Below are positions 14,798 to 22,596 of a DNA stretch of 39,560 nucleotides, one piece after another. The notes under the pieces are model-generated. The model ran no database searches and was not told the origin of the DNA. It saw only the letters and a list, made by a program, of their open reading frames with translations. The DNA comes from a virus. Where the stretch lies: IMG/VR virus record IMGVR_UViG_3300043595_000047, positions 1 to 39,560 of that record; one strand, written 5' to 3'. Position 1 is the first letter of the stretch. Every line of letters starts with the position of its first letter. A program made the translations under genes and the position numbers.

Positions 14798-16105
14798 ATG
14801 GCCCGACTGCTGCAGGTTCTCGAAGCGCGCCAGGGTGCGCTCGAGACCGAAGAGAACGAGATCATCGCCGCGGCCGAAGGCGCCGGCGGCTTCACCGACG
14901 AGCAGCGAGAGCGCCTCCAGGAGCTGCGCGCCGAGTACGGCACTGTCGGTGCCGACATCACCGGCGAACGCGCCCGCATGGAGCGCACGCGTCGCGAGCC
15001 CAGTGCCGCCGGCGACGTCCGCGAGGGACCGATCACGCCGCTCGGCGCGTTCCCGGGCGACTTCGACCCGCGCCCCTACGGGCAGCGCTTCACCGAGGAC
15101 GAGGGCTGGGCCGAGTACGTCGGCCGCGTCGCTCCTCACGGCTTCAGCGCCAACGCGCGCATCGAGTCGCCGAAGATCGACATGGGCGCGGGCTTCGTGC
15201 CCAGCCGTCGACCGCAGGCGGCGATCATCACCTCGGGAAGCTCGAGCGGTGGCGCCCTCTCGATCCCCGCCGAGTCCGGGATCTTCGATCCGGCGACCTT
15301 CCAGCGCGAGCTGACGGTCCGTGACGTCATCCGCACCGGCACGACCGACAGCGACTCGGTCGAGTACGTCCGGGTCCTTGCCTTCTCCAACGCCGCCGCC
15401 GCGGTTGCCGAGGCGGACAGCATCGACCCGACGGACACGACCGGCCTCAAGCCGGAGTCGACGCTGACCTTCCAGCGCGTGCTGGACACGGTCCGCACCA
15501 TCGCCCACTGGCTGCCGGCCACGACTCGCGCCCTCCAGGACGCGGGCCAGCTGCGCACCATCATCGACCAGTTCCTGCGCTACGGGCTGGCCGAGGAGCT
15601 CGAGGATCAGATCGTCTCCGGCAACGGCCAGGGCGAGAACTTCAAGGGCATCCTCGAGTACGACGGCGAAGGCCTGCAGGAGCAGGGCTGGGACACCGAC
15701 ATCCTGACCACGACGCGCAAGGCGCGGACGCTGGTCCGGACGGTCGGCAAGGCGCGCGCCAACGCCTACATGTTCCACCCGAACGACTGGGAGGTCATCG
15801 ACCTCGAGCTCAGCCTCGGCGGCGGCGGGACCAACAACCGACAGGCCGGCGAGATGAGCCCGCCCCGGCTGTGGGGTCTGCCGGTCATCGAGTCCGAGGG
15901 CGTCCCGGAGGGCACCGGCCTCGTCGGCGACTTCCGCCAGGCCGTCCTATGGGATCGGATGCAGACGACCATCCAGGCCTCGAGCGGCGTGGAGAACTTC
16001 TTCCTCAAGAACATGGTCGCTATCCTGGCCGAGCTCCGGGCCGCCTTCGGCGTGATCCGGCCCCAGGCCTTCGTGGCGATCGACACCGAGGCAGCCGGCT
16101 CGTAA
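14798..16105 (+). CDS. Major capsid protein (HK97 fold)
   Basis: A 435-residue protein starting at ATG 14798 with GAGGAG nine bases upstream. Residues 1-75 are a charged coiled coil (LEARQGALETEENEIIAAAE, EQRERLQELRAEYG) typical of the delta-domain scaffold removed by the prohead protease. After a linker, an HK97-type shell domain follows: IDQFLRYGLAEELEDQIVSG, GNGQGENFKGIL, YMFHPNDWEVIDL, PRLWGLPVIES, and a final strand with FGVIRPQAFVAID. It is placed directly after the S49 protease, as expected. Confidence 0.94.
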   Translation: MARLLQVLEARQGALETEENEIIAAAEGAGGFTDEQRERLQELRAEYGTVGADITGERARMERTRREPSAAGDVREGPITPLGAFPGDFDPRPYGQRFTEDEGWAEYVGRVAPHGFSANARIESPKIDMGAGFVPSRRPQAAIITSGSSSGGALSIPAESGIFDPATFQRELTVRDVIRTGTTDSDSVEYVRVLAFSNAAAAVAEADSIDPTDTTGLKPESTLTFQRVLDTVRTIAHWLPATTRALQDAGQLRTIIDQFLRYGLAEELEDQIVSGNGQGENFKGILEYDGEGLQEQGWDTDILTTTRKARTLVRTVGKARANAYMFHPNDWEVIDLELSLGGGGTNNRQAGEMSPPRLWGLPVIESEGVPEGTGLVGDFRQAVLWDRMQTTIQASSGVENFFLKNMVAILAELRAAFGVIRPQAFVAIDTEAAGS

Positions 16106-16126
16106 GCCGGTCCCGCTGAGGGAGAC

Positions 16127-16160
16127 GGGAGAGCCGGCGGATCGCCATGCCGGCTCTCCC
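16127..16160. terminator. 12-bp perfect hairpin after capsid gene
   Basis: GGGAGAGCCGGC (16127-16138), a 10-base loop, and GCCGGCTCTCCC (16149-16160) pair perfectly. It lies 21 bases after the capsid stop and 6 bases before the next ATG. There is no T-tract, so it may be a partial terminator or an mRNA-stabilising attenuator that keeps capsid expression above that of the transferase genes. Its right arm could also occlude the weak ribosome site of the next gene. Confidence 0.7.
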
Positions 16161-16166
16161 ACCACC

Positions 16167-17129
16167 ATGCAGCTAGACGCGCTCGCTACCGAGCCACACT
16201 TTCTCGATCACCTGGCCGCCATCTGGTCCGCGCTTCCGGCGCGCCAGCGCGGCCGCTTCGCCGTGCGGCCCGAGCTTGCCGAGCGCGCTCGATCGCATGG
16301 CATCAAGCCGTCCACGACGTTGACTGGCGGGCAGCGGCCCGTGATCGTGGCGGCCTACGGCGACCTGAAGCGCGCCCGAGCCGCTGGCCGTGAGCGCATC
16401 GCCTTCGCCGAGCATGGCGCCGGCCAGTCCTACAGCAACGACCACCCCAGCTACTCGGGCGGCAAGGACCGAGGCGACGTTGGCCTCTTCCTGGTCCCGA
16501 ACCAGCACGCCGCCGACCGCAACCGTGCCCGCTATCCCGACACGCGGATCGACGTCATCGGCTGCCCGAAGCTTGAGCTGCTGCCGAAGCGCGCGAAGCC
16601 CGAGGACGACCGGCCGACGATCGCGATCAGCTTCCACTGGCAGTGCGGCGTGAGCTTCGAGACCCGGTCCGCCTGGCGCGCCTATCGCAACGTGCTGCCG
16701 CAGCTGGCAAAGACCTACCGCGTCCTCGGCCACGCGCATCCGAAGATGCTCGGCACGGTGCGCCCGTACTACGAGCGCCTCGGCATCGAGGTCGTGTCTG
16801 ACTTCGCCGACGTCTGCCGCCGCGCGGATCTCTACGTGTGCGACAACAGCTCGACGCTCTATGAGTTCGCCTCGACCGGGCGCCCCGTCGTGGTGATGAA
16901 CGCGCCCTGGTATCGGCGCCGGGTCAAGCACGGCCTGCGCTTCTGGGACGCCGCGGGCGTCGGCATCAACGTCGATCGCCAGCAGCAGCTCATCGCCGCC
17001 ATCAAGCGAGGCCTGGCGGATCCGGCAGACGTGCGCCGCGACCGCCAGGCGGCCCTGCGGGTCGCCTACGCCTACCGCACCGGAGCGGCAAAGCGCGCGG
17101 CGACCGCGCTGCTGGAGTGGGCATCGTGA
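16167..17129 (+). CDS. CDP-glycerol glycerophosphotransferase-like GT-B enzyme
   Basis: A 320-residue protein starting at ATG 16167. It resembles the catalytic GT-B region of TagB/TagF teichoic acid polymerases: AEHGAGQSYS near residue 86, VIGCPKLE near 130, GHAHPKM at 188 (H189, H191), and D226-NSSTLYEFASTGRPVVVM, the counterpart of the family's SDxSS motif near the donor site. It lacks a membrane anchor and is shorter than host enzymes. It lies between capsid and connector genes and shares a GTGA overlap with a glycosyltransferase. The acceptor could be virion protein or wall polymer. The donor is inferred as CDP-glycerol or similar. Confidence 0.75.
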   Translation: MQLDALATEPHFLDHLAAIWSALPARQRGRFAVRPELAERARSHGIKPSTTLTGGQRPVIVAAYGDLKRARAAGRERIAFAEHGAGQSYSNDHPSYSGGKDRGDVGLFLVPNQHAADRNRARYPDTRIDVIGCPKLELLPKRAKPEDDRPTIAISFHWQCGVSFETRSAWRAYRNVLPQLAKTYRVLGHAHPKMLGTVRPYYERLGIEVVSDFADVCRRADLYVCDNSSTLYEFASTGRPVVVMNAPWYRRRVKHGLRFWDAAGVGINVDRQQQLIAAIKRGLADPADVRRDRQAALRVAYAYRTGAAKRAATALLEWAS

Positions 17130-17872
17130 CCGTCCTCGTCTCGATGCCCTTCTATGGCGCCCCCGAGCTCCTCGAGCGGGCCGTGCGCTCGGTGCTGGCA
17201 CAGACCCACGAGGACCTGCAGCTGCTCGTCGTGGCGGACGGCGAGGATCCGCCGCTCAGCGGCATCAGCGATAGCCGCCTCGAGGTGTACCGGATCCCGG
17301 AGAACCGCGGCGCATACTTCGCCCAGGCCGTCGCGCTCGGCGCCAACCCGCACGCCTGGTACGCCCCGCACGGCGCCGATGACTGGAGTGACCCGGATCA
17401 CCTGGAGACGCTGCTCTCGGTCGAGGGTGACGCGGTCGCTGCCGGCGCGGTGTGGTTCCACCGAGGCGCGATCGTGTCGGAGCACATCGCCAACTATGAG
17501 GTCGGCGCCTTCGCGACGAAGCGCCTGCGCGAGCTCGGCGGCTACAACCCGGCTGAGCGCATCGGGCAGGACAGTCTGATGCTGCGGCTGCTGCGGCTGA
17601 CCGGCGGCTTCGCCGCCACCAACCGGGCGACCTACCACCGCGTGAAGCGCGCCGGCGCGCTCACGACGGCCCCAGCGACGAAGATCGGCTCGCCGGGTCG
17701 CAATGCCATGCGGCGCCGCAACCGCGCCGTGTGGGCCGCCGTGCGCGGCATGACGGATCTCCGCGAGGTGCGTGCCTACCGTGCGCGCCTGGTGCCGACC
17801 GAGATCTCGGCCGAGGTGGCCTTCCACGTGGAACGTCTCAGCGAGCGACTGGGCCAGGTGGCAGCGGCATGA
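17126..17872 (+). CDS. Glycosyltransferase family 2
   Basis: A 248-residue protein starting at GTG 17126 (GTGA overlap), although GTG 17117 is in frame too. It has a canonical GT2 start: TVLVSMPFYGAPELLERAVR, SVLAQTHEDLQLLVVADGED, ENRGAYFAQAVALG, then the metal-binding turn HGADDWSDPDHLE near residue 90 and a catalytic-base candidate GQDSLMLRLL near 150. The C-terminal ~70 residues are basic. It acts in the cytoplasm and probably works with the phosphotransferase upstream. Donor and acceptor are not predictable. Confidence 0.85.
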   Translation: MTVLVSMPFYGAPELLERAVRSVLAQTHEDLQLLVVADGEDPPLSGISDSRLEVYRIPENRGAYFAQAVALGANPHAWYAPHGADDWSDPDHLETLLSVEGDAVAAGAVWFHRGAIVSEHIANYEVGAFATKRLRELGGYNPAERIGQDSLMLRLLRLTGGFAATNRATYHRVKRAGALTTAPATKIGSPGRNAMRRRNRAVWAAVRGMTDLREVRAYRARLVPTEISAEVAFHVERLSERLGQVAAA

Positions 17873-18774
17873 TCCGCGTCGACGTCGCAATCGACTCCCC
17901 CGCCACGCTCCTGGACACCGATGCTTTCGGCGCGGCCGCGGTCGTGCGCCTCGAGCGCGCCGCCACCGAGACCGGTGTCTACGCCGAGATCGACACCGCG
18001 GTGCTGGTGGCCACGACCTACCTCTACACCTTCTGGGACGCCGCTGGCGTCGAGACGAGCTGGTATCGATGGCGCGTCAGCAACGCTGCCAACGACGAGC
18101 AGAGCGGGTACTCCGATCCGTTCCAGGGCGACGACGTCGGCGACGACGCGCTGCCCGACGCCTACGTGTCGCTGTCTGAGGTCATCGGCAGCTACAACCA
18201 GGCGCTCGACTCGAAGCGCAAGGCGCAGCTGCGCGACGCGATCGGCGACGCGACGAGCGAGATCGACGACCTCGTCGGCTTCGACTTCTTCCGTCATCCG
18301 CAGACGGGCACGGAGACCTTCACCGTCGAGGCCAACGGACACGGCCGGCTCTGCGTCCACGACGGCATCGTGCCCGGCAGCGTGACGAAGATCGAGGTGC
18401 GCGGCACCGTGTTCGACACCTGGACCGAGCTCGAGCTTGTGGACTGGGTGCTCGAGGATCCCGAGAAGCCCGGGCATCCGAGCTTCCACCTGCGCCTGTC
18501 GGGCCTGGGCTCGTGGGCCCGTTTCCCGTGCGGCGTCGCCCTGGTGCGGATCACCGGCGCCCGCGGCTGGCCGGCGGTTCCGCGCAGCGTGCGGCGGGCT
18601 GCACGGGACAAGGCGCGTCAGCTGATGGCCTGGGATGCTACGCGTCCCGGTGGCGCGAGCGGGCCCGAGGAGCTCGGCGCCAGCGTGGGCCCGAACCGCA
18701 TGCCCGACTCGATGTTCCGCCTGCGCTACGACTACTCCGCCATGGAGCTGGGCCTCGCCCAGTGCGAGCTGTGA
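17869..18774 (+). CDS. Head-tail connector with N-terminal Ig-like domain
   Basis: A 301-residue protein starting at ATG 17869. Residues 1-85 form a beta sandwich resembling fibronectin-III (YLYTFWDAAGVETSWYRWRV). From about 98 comes a gp6-like connector: YVSLSEVIGSYN, helix RKAQLRDAIGDATSEIDDLVG, FDFFRHPQTG, then strands and a C-terminal helix RRAARDKARQLMAWD. It should attach beneath the portal. The added Ig-like domain may be surface-exposed, making it a possible decoration or attachment target. Confidence 0.7.
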   Translation: MIRVDVAIDSPATLLDTDAFGAAAVVRLERAATETGVYAEIDTAVLVATTYLYTFWDAAGVETSWYRWRVSNAANDEQSGYSDPFQGDDVGDDALPDAYVSLSEVIGSYNQALDSKRKAQLRDAIGDATSEIDDLVGFDFFRHPQTGTETFTVEANGHGRLCVHDGIVPGSVTKIEVRGTVFDTWTELELVDWVLEDPEKPGHPSFHLRLSGLGSWARFPCGVALVRITGARGWPAVPRSVRRAARDKARQLMAWDATRPGGASGPEELGASVGPNRMPDSMFRLRYDYSAMELGLAQCEL

Positions 18775-19208
18775 GCGCGGTCATCTACACCGACCTGCGC
18801 GGTCTCCCCGAGGTCGAGGAGATGCTCGAGCAGTTCCAGGGGCGCGAGCTCAACAACCGCACCCGTCGCGCCGTTCGCGCCGGCGCGGCCGAGTTCCGCG
18901 ACGAGATGCGCAGCGAAGGGCGATCGCGGAGCGACCTGCCAAAGACGTTCTCGAAGACGCGCACGCGCAACCACCGCAACCCGATCGGGACCAGCGTCAG
19001 CCCGAAGTCGGCGCTGTCCAGCATCTTCGAGCACGGCGCGAAGCCTCACACGATCCCAGGGAGCGGCAGCTCCGGATTCGGGCGAGGGTGGCCGACCGTC
19101 CGTCATCCGGGCATGGCCGCTCGCCCCTTCATTGGTCCGGTGTTCGATGCCGCCAAGGACGAGGCCGAGGATGCCGTGGCCGACGAGCTCTTCAAGGGCA
19201 TTCGCTGA
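18771..19208 (+). CDS. HK97 gp10-like head-tail joining protein
   Basis: A 145-residue protein starting at GTG 18771. Signature elements of the gp10 family are an N-terminal helix (NNRTRRAVRAGAAEFRDEMRS), IFEHGAKPHTIPG, and the C-terminal ARPFIGPVFDAAKDEAEDAV. The position after the connector and before the tail terminator matches HK97-like order. It probably acts in head-tail joining or tail completion. Confidence 0.8.
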   Translation: MSAVIYTDLRGLPEVEEMLEQFQGRELNNRTRRAVRAGAAEFRDEMRSEGRSRSDLPKTFSKTRTRNHRNPIGTSVSPKSALSSIFEHGAKPHTIPGSGSSGFGRGWPTVRHPGMAARPFIGPVFDAAKDEAEDAVADELFKGIR

Positions 19209-19681
19209 TGCCTGACATCGAGACCTGGTTCGACGCGATCGCCAAGGTGGCGTCGGGCATCACCGGCATAAAGGCAACCTTCGCCGGCGGCCGCGGCGGC
19301 CAGGGTGATGTCGTCCAGCCGATGATCGACGAGGAGCTGATGGTCGCCCCGGCCGCGGTGCTGTTCGCCGGCGACTGGACCGTCCTGGCCGGCAGCTGGG
19401 AGCACCAGACCCACGACCTGCAGCTGCTGATCTGGATCGATCGCGATCCGATCGCGACGTCCTACGCCGAGGCGGTCGCCTTCCGAGAGCGCGCCATGGC
19501 CGTCTTCCCGCCGCACGCCAAGGCCTTCGAGGTCCACCCCGCCCTGCAGTCGGTGCTCGTCACCGGCGGCGGCGGCATCGACGCACGCCGCTGGCCCGAG
19601 GGTTCCGAGCGCGAGTACCTCGTCGTTCCGGTGAACCTCGAGGTCGAGCTCCGTCGAGCCGCCCAGTACCTGCCGAGATAA
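19208..19681 (+). CDS. Tail terminator-like protein
   Basis: A 157-residue protein starting at ATG 19208, one-base overlap with the upstream stop. It is a mixed alpha/beta protein with TWFDAIAKVASGITGIKATF, VLFAGDWTVLAGSWEHQTHD, LQLLIWID and a C-terminal strand REYLVVPVNLEVEL. Topology and gene position match tail terminator/minor tail proteins that cap the tail tube. The identification is by context, with weak sequence resemblance. Confidence 0.65.
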   Translation: MPDIETWFDAIAKVASGITGIKATFAGGRGGQGDVVQPMIDEELMVAPAAVLFAGDWTVLAGSWEHQTHDLQLLIWIDRDPIATSYAEAVAFRERAMAVFPPHAKAFEVHPALQSVLVTGGGGIDARRWPEGSEREYLVVPVNLEVELRRAAQYLPR

Positions 19682-19693
19682 GGAGCAATCGTC

Positions 19694-19939
19694 ATGCCTC
19701 AGTCATCGAAGTCACCGACCGACGTCGAGCTCCGCTTCAACGGCGACCCGACGCTTCACATGCGCGGCGTTCCCGCGCGCGACCTCACCCGAGCCGACGT
19801 CGACCGCCTGGTCTACCGGCGCACGGTTCCCGGCCCCGGGATCCGCGGTCTGAACCGCGGCCAGCGGGGCTTCCAGGCCGCCCGCAACCGGCTCGTTCGC
19901 GAGCTGCTCACCACGGGCAAGTTCGAGAAGGAGCGCTAG
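19694..19939 (+). CDS. Hypothetical small basic protein in tail operon
   Basis: An 81-residue protein starting at ATG 19694 after AAGGAG (19680-19685). It opens with a beta hairpin (VELRFNGDPTLHMRGVPARDL) and continues with basic helices (RRTVPGPGIRGLNRGQRGFQ, RNRLVRELL). It lies between the tail terminator and tail tube genes and may be an assembly accessory. No family is recognised. Confidence 0.6.
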   Translation: MPQSSKSPTDVELRFNGDPTLHMRGVPARDLTRADVDRLVYRRTVPGPGIRGLNRGQRGFQAARNRLVRELLTTGKFEKER

Positions 19940-19942
19940 ACC

Positions 19943-20968
19943 ATGACCTCATCGGCCGTCTACAACGTCGTCCAGCTGGGCAGCCAGTCGGCGCTCGGCA
20001 CCGCCGTCTCCGCCGGCGTCATCTTCCCCACCGATCCCGGCCAGCTGCCGGAGCTCGACCGCGCCACGACCTCTCCGGAAGAGGACCACGGCGACATTAG
20101 CCGTCACCATGCCGGCCGCTCGTATCACGGCATGCGCGGTGGCGGCGCGACGCTCGCCGGCGAGGCGCGCTTCGAGGATCTGATGGAGATGCTCGAAATG
20201 CACGTCGAGGGCGGCGTCGTCCCGTCGGGTGGTCCGGACTACAGCTGGCAGTACGACTTCGACGAGACCAGCGACACGCTGACTCCGTACACCATCGAGA
20301 CCGGCGCTGACGCGGCCCAGGACCAGTGGCGCATCGTCGATTGCCTGGTCACCGACTTCGAGCTCGGCTTCGACGCACTGACCGTCCCGGGCGCCTCGCC
20401 CTGGAAGTTCAGCGCCACCGTGCTGGGCAAGGATCGCGAGCCGCACGCGCTGACCGCGGCCCTCTCGGCGCCCAACCCGCTCGAGACGATCCTCGGTCAC
20501 CACAGCAAGCTGATGGAGGGCTCGACCTCGACGGGCTACGCCTCGCTGACCGAGCTCGAGGCGCATCTGGCCATGTTCCGCATGCGCTCGGCGCTCAACC
20601 TGTCCCGCCTCGGCTACGGCGGCGACGAGGACACGTTCGCGCAGTACGCCCGTGGCAGCGGCACGGTCGAGTTCGAGGCCATGGTGCGCATCAGCGCCAC
20701 GAGCAAGACCGACATCCACGACGTGTGGAACGTGGACAGCTCGCTCGCCACCGAGCGGCGCTGGAGGATCCCGGTCGCCGGATCGGGCAACAAGGCACTG
20801 ACGATCGATGCCCAGGTGAACTTCACCACGGTCCAGATCGGCAACCGCGAGGGTGAGCGCGTCTACCAGGTCAACGGGTACTTCGTGAAGGACGCCACCC
20901 TGGCCAGCCGCGGCCGCATCACGATCGTCAACGGGGTCTCCGCCCTTCCCAGCGCCAGCGGCAGCTGA
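19943..20968 (+). CDS. Major tail (tube) protein
   Basis: A 341-residue protein starting at ATG 19943 with GAAGGAG upstream (19927-19933). It is beta-rich, with LGSQSALGTAVSAGVIFPTD at the N terminus, DFDETSDTLTPYTIETG in the middle, and a C-terminal region resembling an added domain (VQIGNREGERVYQVNGYFV). Phage tail tube proteins of this size typically contain a core plus decoration domain. The order tail terminator, small gene, tube, then chaperone supports it. Confidence 0.75.
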   Translation: MTSSAVYNVVQLGSQSALGTAVSAGVIFPTDPGQLPELDRATTSPEEDHGDISRHHAGRSYHGMRGGGATLAGEARFEDLMEMLEMHVEGGVVPSGGPDYSWQYDFDETSDTLTPYTIETGADAAQDQWRIVDCLVTDFELGFDALTVPGASPWKFSATVLGKDREPHALTAALSAPNPLETILGHHSKLMEGSTSTGYASLTELEAHLAMFRMRSALNLSRLGYGGDEDTFAQYARGSGTVEFEAMVRISATSKTDIHDVWNVDSSLATERRWRIPVAGSGNKALTIDAQVNFTTVQIGNREGERVYQVNGYFVKDATLASRGRITIVNGVSALPSASGS

Positions 20969-21003
20969 TCTGCGCCAGCTGCTCGCGAGCGCCCGTCCGG
21001 ATC

Positions 21004-21459
21004 TCACCCGGGCGGGCGTTCTGCTGCCAGGCGCAGTGCGAGGTCGAGGTCGATCGCCACTCCGCCCTGGCCGGTGGCGGCCGCGCGCTGGTAGCGGATC
21101 GCGAAGCCGAGCACGTCGACGGCGTCGAGGCCGGGCGCGATGCGCCGCACCTGCGCCACCCAGTGGGCCGTGTCACGCGTGAAGCCAGTCAGCTGCCCCG
21201 CACGCGCCACGACGCCCAGGACGGGCAGCACGAGCGCCGCCTCCTCGGCTCCGGCCTCGACGCTGCCCCATGCCTCGGAGCGGTCGGTGGGTCGCAGCTC
21301 GCGCGCCATGTCCTCGATGGTGCGCAGGCTCGGCAGGCGGCCGCTGAGCCGCTCATCGCGCTCGAGCTCGCGCAGGGTGCTGGACGGCGAGTAGCCGAGC
21401 AGCAGCGTCCGCGTGAGCGCCTGCAGGACGTCGGGATCAATGCGCCGCCGACGGGTCAC
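21004..21459 (-). CDS. Putative HTH protein, reverse-strand cargo gene
   Basis: A 151-residue protein read from GTG at 21459, overlapping the 96-residue gene's stop by 4 bases. The N-terminal half RRRIDPDVLQALTRTLLLGY then SSTLRELERDERLSGRLPSL-RTIEDMARE looks like a homeodomain-like HTH with an extended recognition helix. The C-terminal half is a hydrophobic alpha/beta region (AALVLPVLGVVARAG). It runs opposite to the tail operon, suggesting a moron gene with its own expression in the lysogen. Confidence 0.55.
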   Translation of the reverse strand: MTRRRRIDPDVLQALTRTLLLGYSPSSTLRELERDERLSGRLPSLRTIEDMARELRPTDRSEAWGSVEAGAEEAALVLPVLGVVARAGQLTGFTRDTAHWVAQVRRIAPGLDAVDVLGFAIRYQRAAATGQGGVAIDLDLALRLAAERPPG

Positions 21460-21746
21460 CCGACCTCGGCCAGGTCGTGCGGCATCGAACCGTCCTGGAG
21501 GGTCTCGGGCCCTGGCGCCGTGGTGCCGATACGTCGCAGCCACTGCTCGGCCGAGATGGCCTTCGGGACTGGCTTCGGGATCCGGGTGCCGTCTGGGATC
21601 GCAACCTTGAACCAGCGCCGGCGCACGTGGCGGCACTTCTGGCAGCGCGACTCCCAGCGCAGCCACTCGACACGGGCACCGATGACGCGCGGGAAGAGCT
21701 GCCAGGCGTTGTAGGCATGGCGGCCGAAGACGCATCCGATGTTCAT
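21456..21746 (-). CDS. Small CxxC protein, reverse-strand cargo gene
   Basis: A 96-residue protein starting at ATG (21746). Cys and His are concentrated at GCVFGRHAY and SRCQKCRHVRRRWFKV, a one-knuckle zinc-ribbon style arrangement. The remainder is Pro-rich and ends with an amidated-looking loop of polar residues. It is the first gene of a two-gene reverse operon inserted between tail tube and chaperone genes. No family is recognised. Confidence 0.6.
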   Translation of the reverse strand: MNIGCVFGRHAYNAWQLFPRVIGARVEWLRWESRCQKCRHVRRRWFKVAIPDGTRIPKPVPKAISAEQWLRRIGTTAPGPETLQDGSMPHDLAEVG

Positions 21747-21767
21747 CGCGTCACTCTACTCGTCGAA

Positions 21768-21805
21768 GTTGCGGCATGTTGCGGAGTATTGCTACCCCGT
21801 TGCGG
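21768..21805. repeat. Three phased GTTGCGG repeats (operator candidate)
   Basis: GTTGCGG occurs at 21768, 21778 and 21799, i.e. at spacings of 10 and 21 bases, one and two helical turns. They lie between the reverse-strand operon start (21746) and the chaperone ATG (21830), as expected for a regulator binding one face of the DNA. The HTH protein at 21004 would be a natural binder. This is inference. Confidence 0.55.
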
Positions 21806-21829
21806 TCCGGTTGGTCGCACGCTCTGGCC

Positions 21830-22285
21830 ATGACGCGATTCGCAGACATGATCCCAACCCGCACCGTCGAGCTCGGCCCGTGTGAGTGCCCGCTCGACGC
21901 ATCGGGCGACAAGCCACACGAGACCGACAGCGTCGAGGTGCACGCCGAGCTGGGCTACCAGGCGCTCGGCAAGATCCAACTCGCCGGCCTCCTGCCCGAC
22001 GGTCGCTTCAGCTATTACGAGGCGAAGCTCGAGCTGCTGAGCATCGGCATCAAGAAGTGGGACCTGCGCGGCGCCGACGGCAAGGTCATGCACCTGAACC
22101 GTGGCTCGATCGGGGCCATGCGCGAGGCCGACATCGAGAAAATCGCCAAGGTCCTCGATGAGGTGGCCAGCGCCGGCGAGGAGCCGGTCCCAAACGAGTC
22201 AAGCGCCTCCTCAGCGACTGGGTCTGCGGAGAGCGCTTCGTCCACCCAGACGATTCCGACGCCGGCGCTGTCTACGACGGCCTGA
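21830..22285 (+). CDS. Tail assembly chaperone, short form (gpG-like)
   Basis: A 151-residue protein starting at ATG 21830 (upstream ATG 21776 and downstream 21848 are alternatives). It begins with strands (TRTVELGPCECPLDASG, SVEVHAELGYQALGKIQ), then a helical C-terminal region (MREADIEKIAKVLDEVAS). Between tail tube and tape measure genes, this is the expected gpG slot. After about residue 122 the unshifted product becomes a Ser/Ala/Thr-rich tail (NESSASSATGSAESASST) and stops at 22283-22285, typical of the dispensable in-frame tail upstream of a programmed shift. Confidence 0.8.
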   Translation: MTRFADMIPTRTVELGPCECPLDASGDKPHETDSVEVHAELGYQALGKIQLAGLLPDGRFSYYEAKLELLSIGIKKWDLRGADGKVMHLNRGSIGAMREADIEKIAKVLDEVASAGEEPVPNESSASSATGSAESASSTQTIPTPALSTTA

Positions 22286-22596
22286 TCCTGTGGCGCACCG
22301 GCTGGAAGCCCTGGGACCTGGCTCACGCGCCGAAGCCGGTCGTGCGTCGGTTGCGCTGGATCGTCTTCGCCGAGCAGCTGCGCCAGAGCGCGACCATGGA
22401 CATCGACGGCCCCCGGCGCGAGCTCGACGAAGCCGAGTTCGAGCTGACGCATCCCAACCAGGCGCAAGCCGACATGCGCAAGCGGGTCCAGATCGGCACG
22501 GCGCGCCTGGGGATCGCCGAGATGATCGCGGGCAAGGAGTCAGCGCGCGCCACGTTGTGGCCCGAGGACAAGCCGGCCGCACCGGTCGAGGAATGA
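21830..22596 (+). CDS. Tail assembly chaperone, -1 frameshift fusion (gpGT-like)
   Basis: A -1 shift at CCCAAAC (22189-22195) joins the gpG-like part (122 residues) to a 133-residue extension read from 22195 to TGA 22594-22596. The extension begins RVKRLLSDWVCGERFVHPD and continues with Trp-rich sequence (LILWRTGWKPWDLAHAP) and helices ending MRKRVQIGTARLGIAEM. It has no convincing own start near the junction: the first ATG is at 22396, well inside the domain. The fusion would escort tape measure protein during tail assembly, as lambda gpGT does. Confidence 0.85.
22189..22195 (+). promoter_or_regulatory. Programmed -1 ribosomal slippery site
   Basis: C-CCA-AAC is a perfect X-XXY-YYZ heptamer (X=C, Y=A, Z=C) in the zero frame of the chaperone, where P-site CCA and A-site AAC slip to CCC and AAA. 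The GC-rich downstream sequence could fold, but no single hairpin is obvious in the next 40 bases. Confidence 0.85.
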
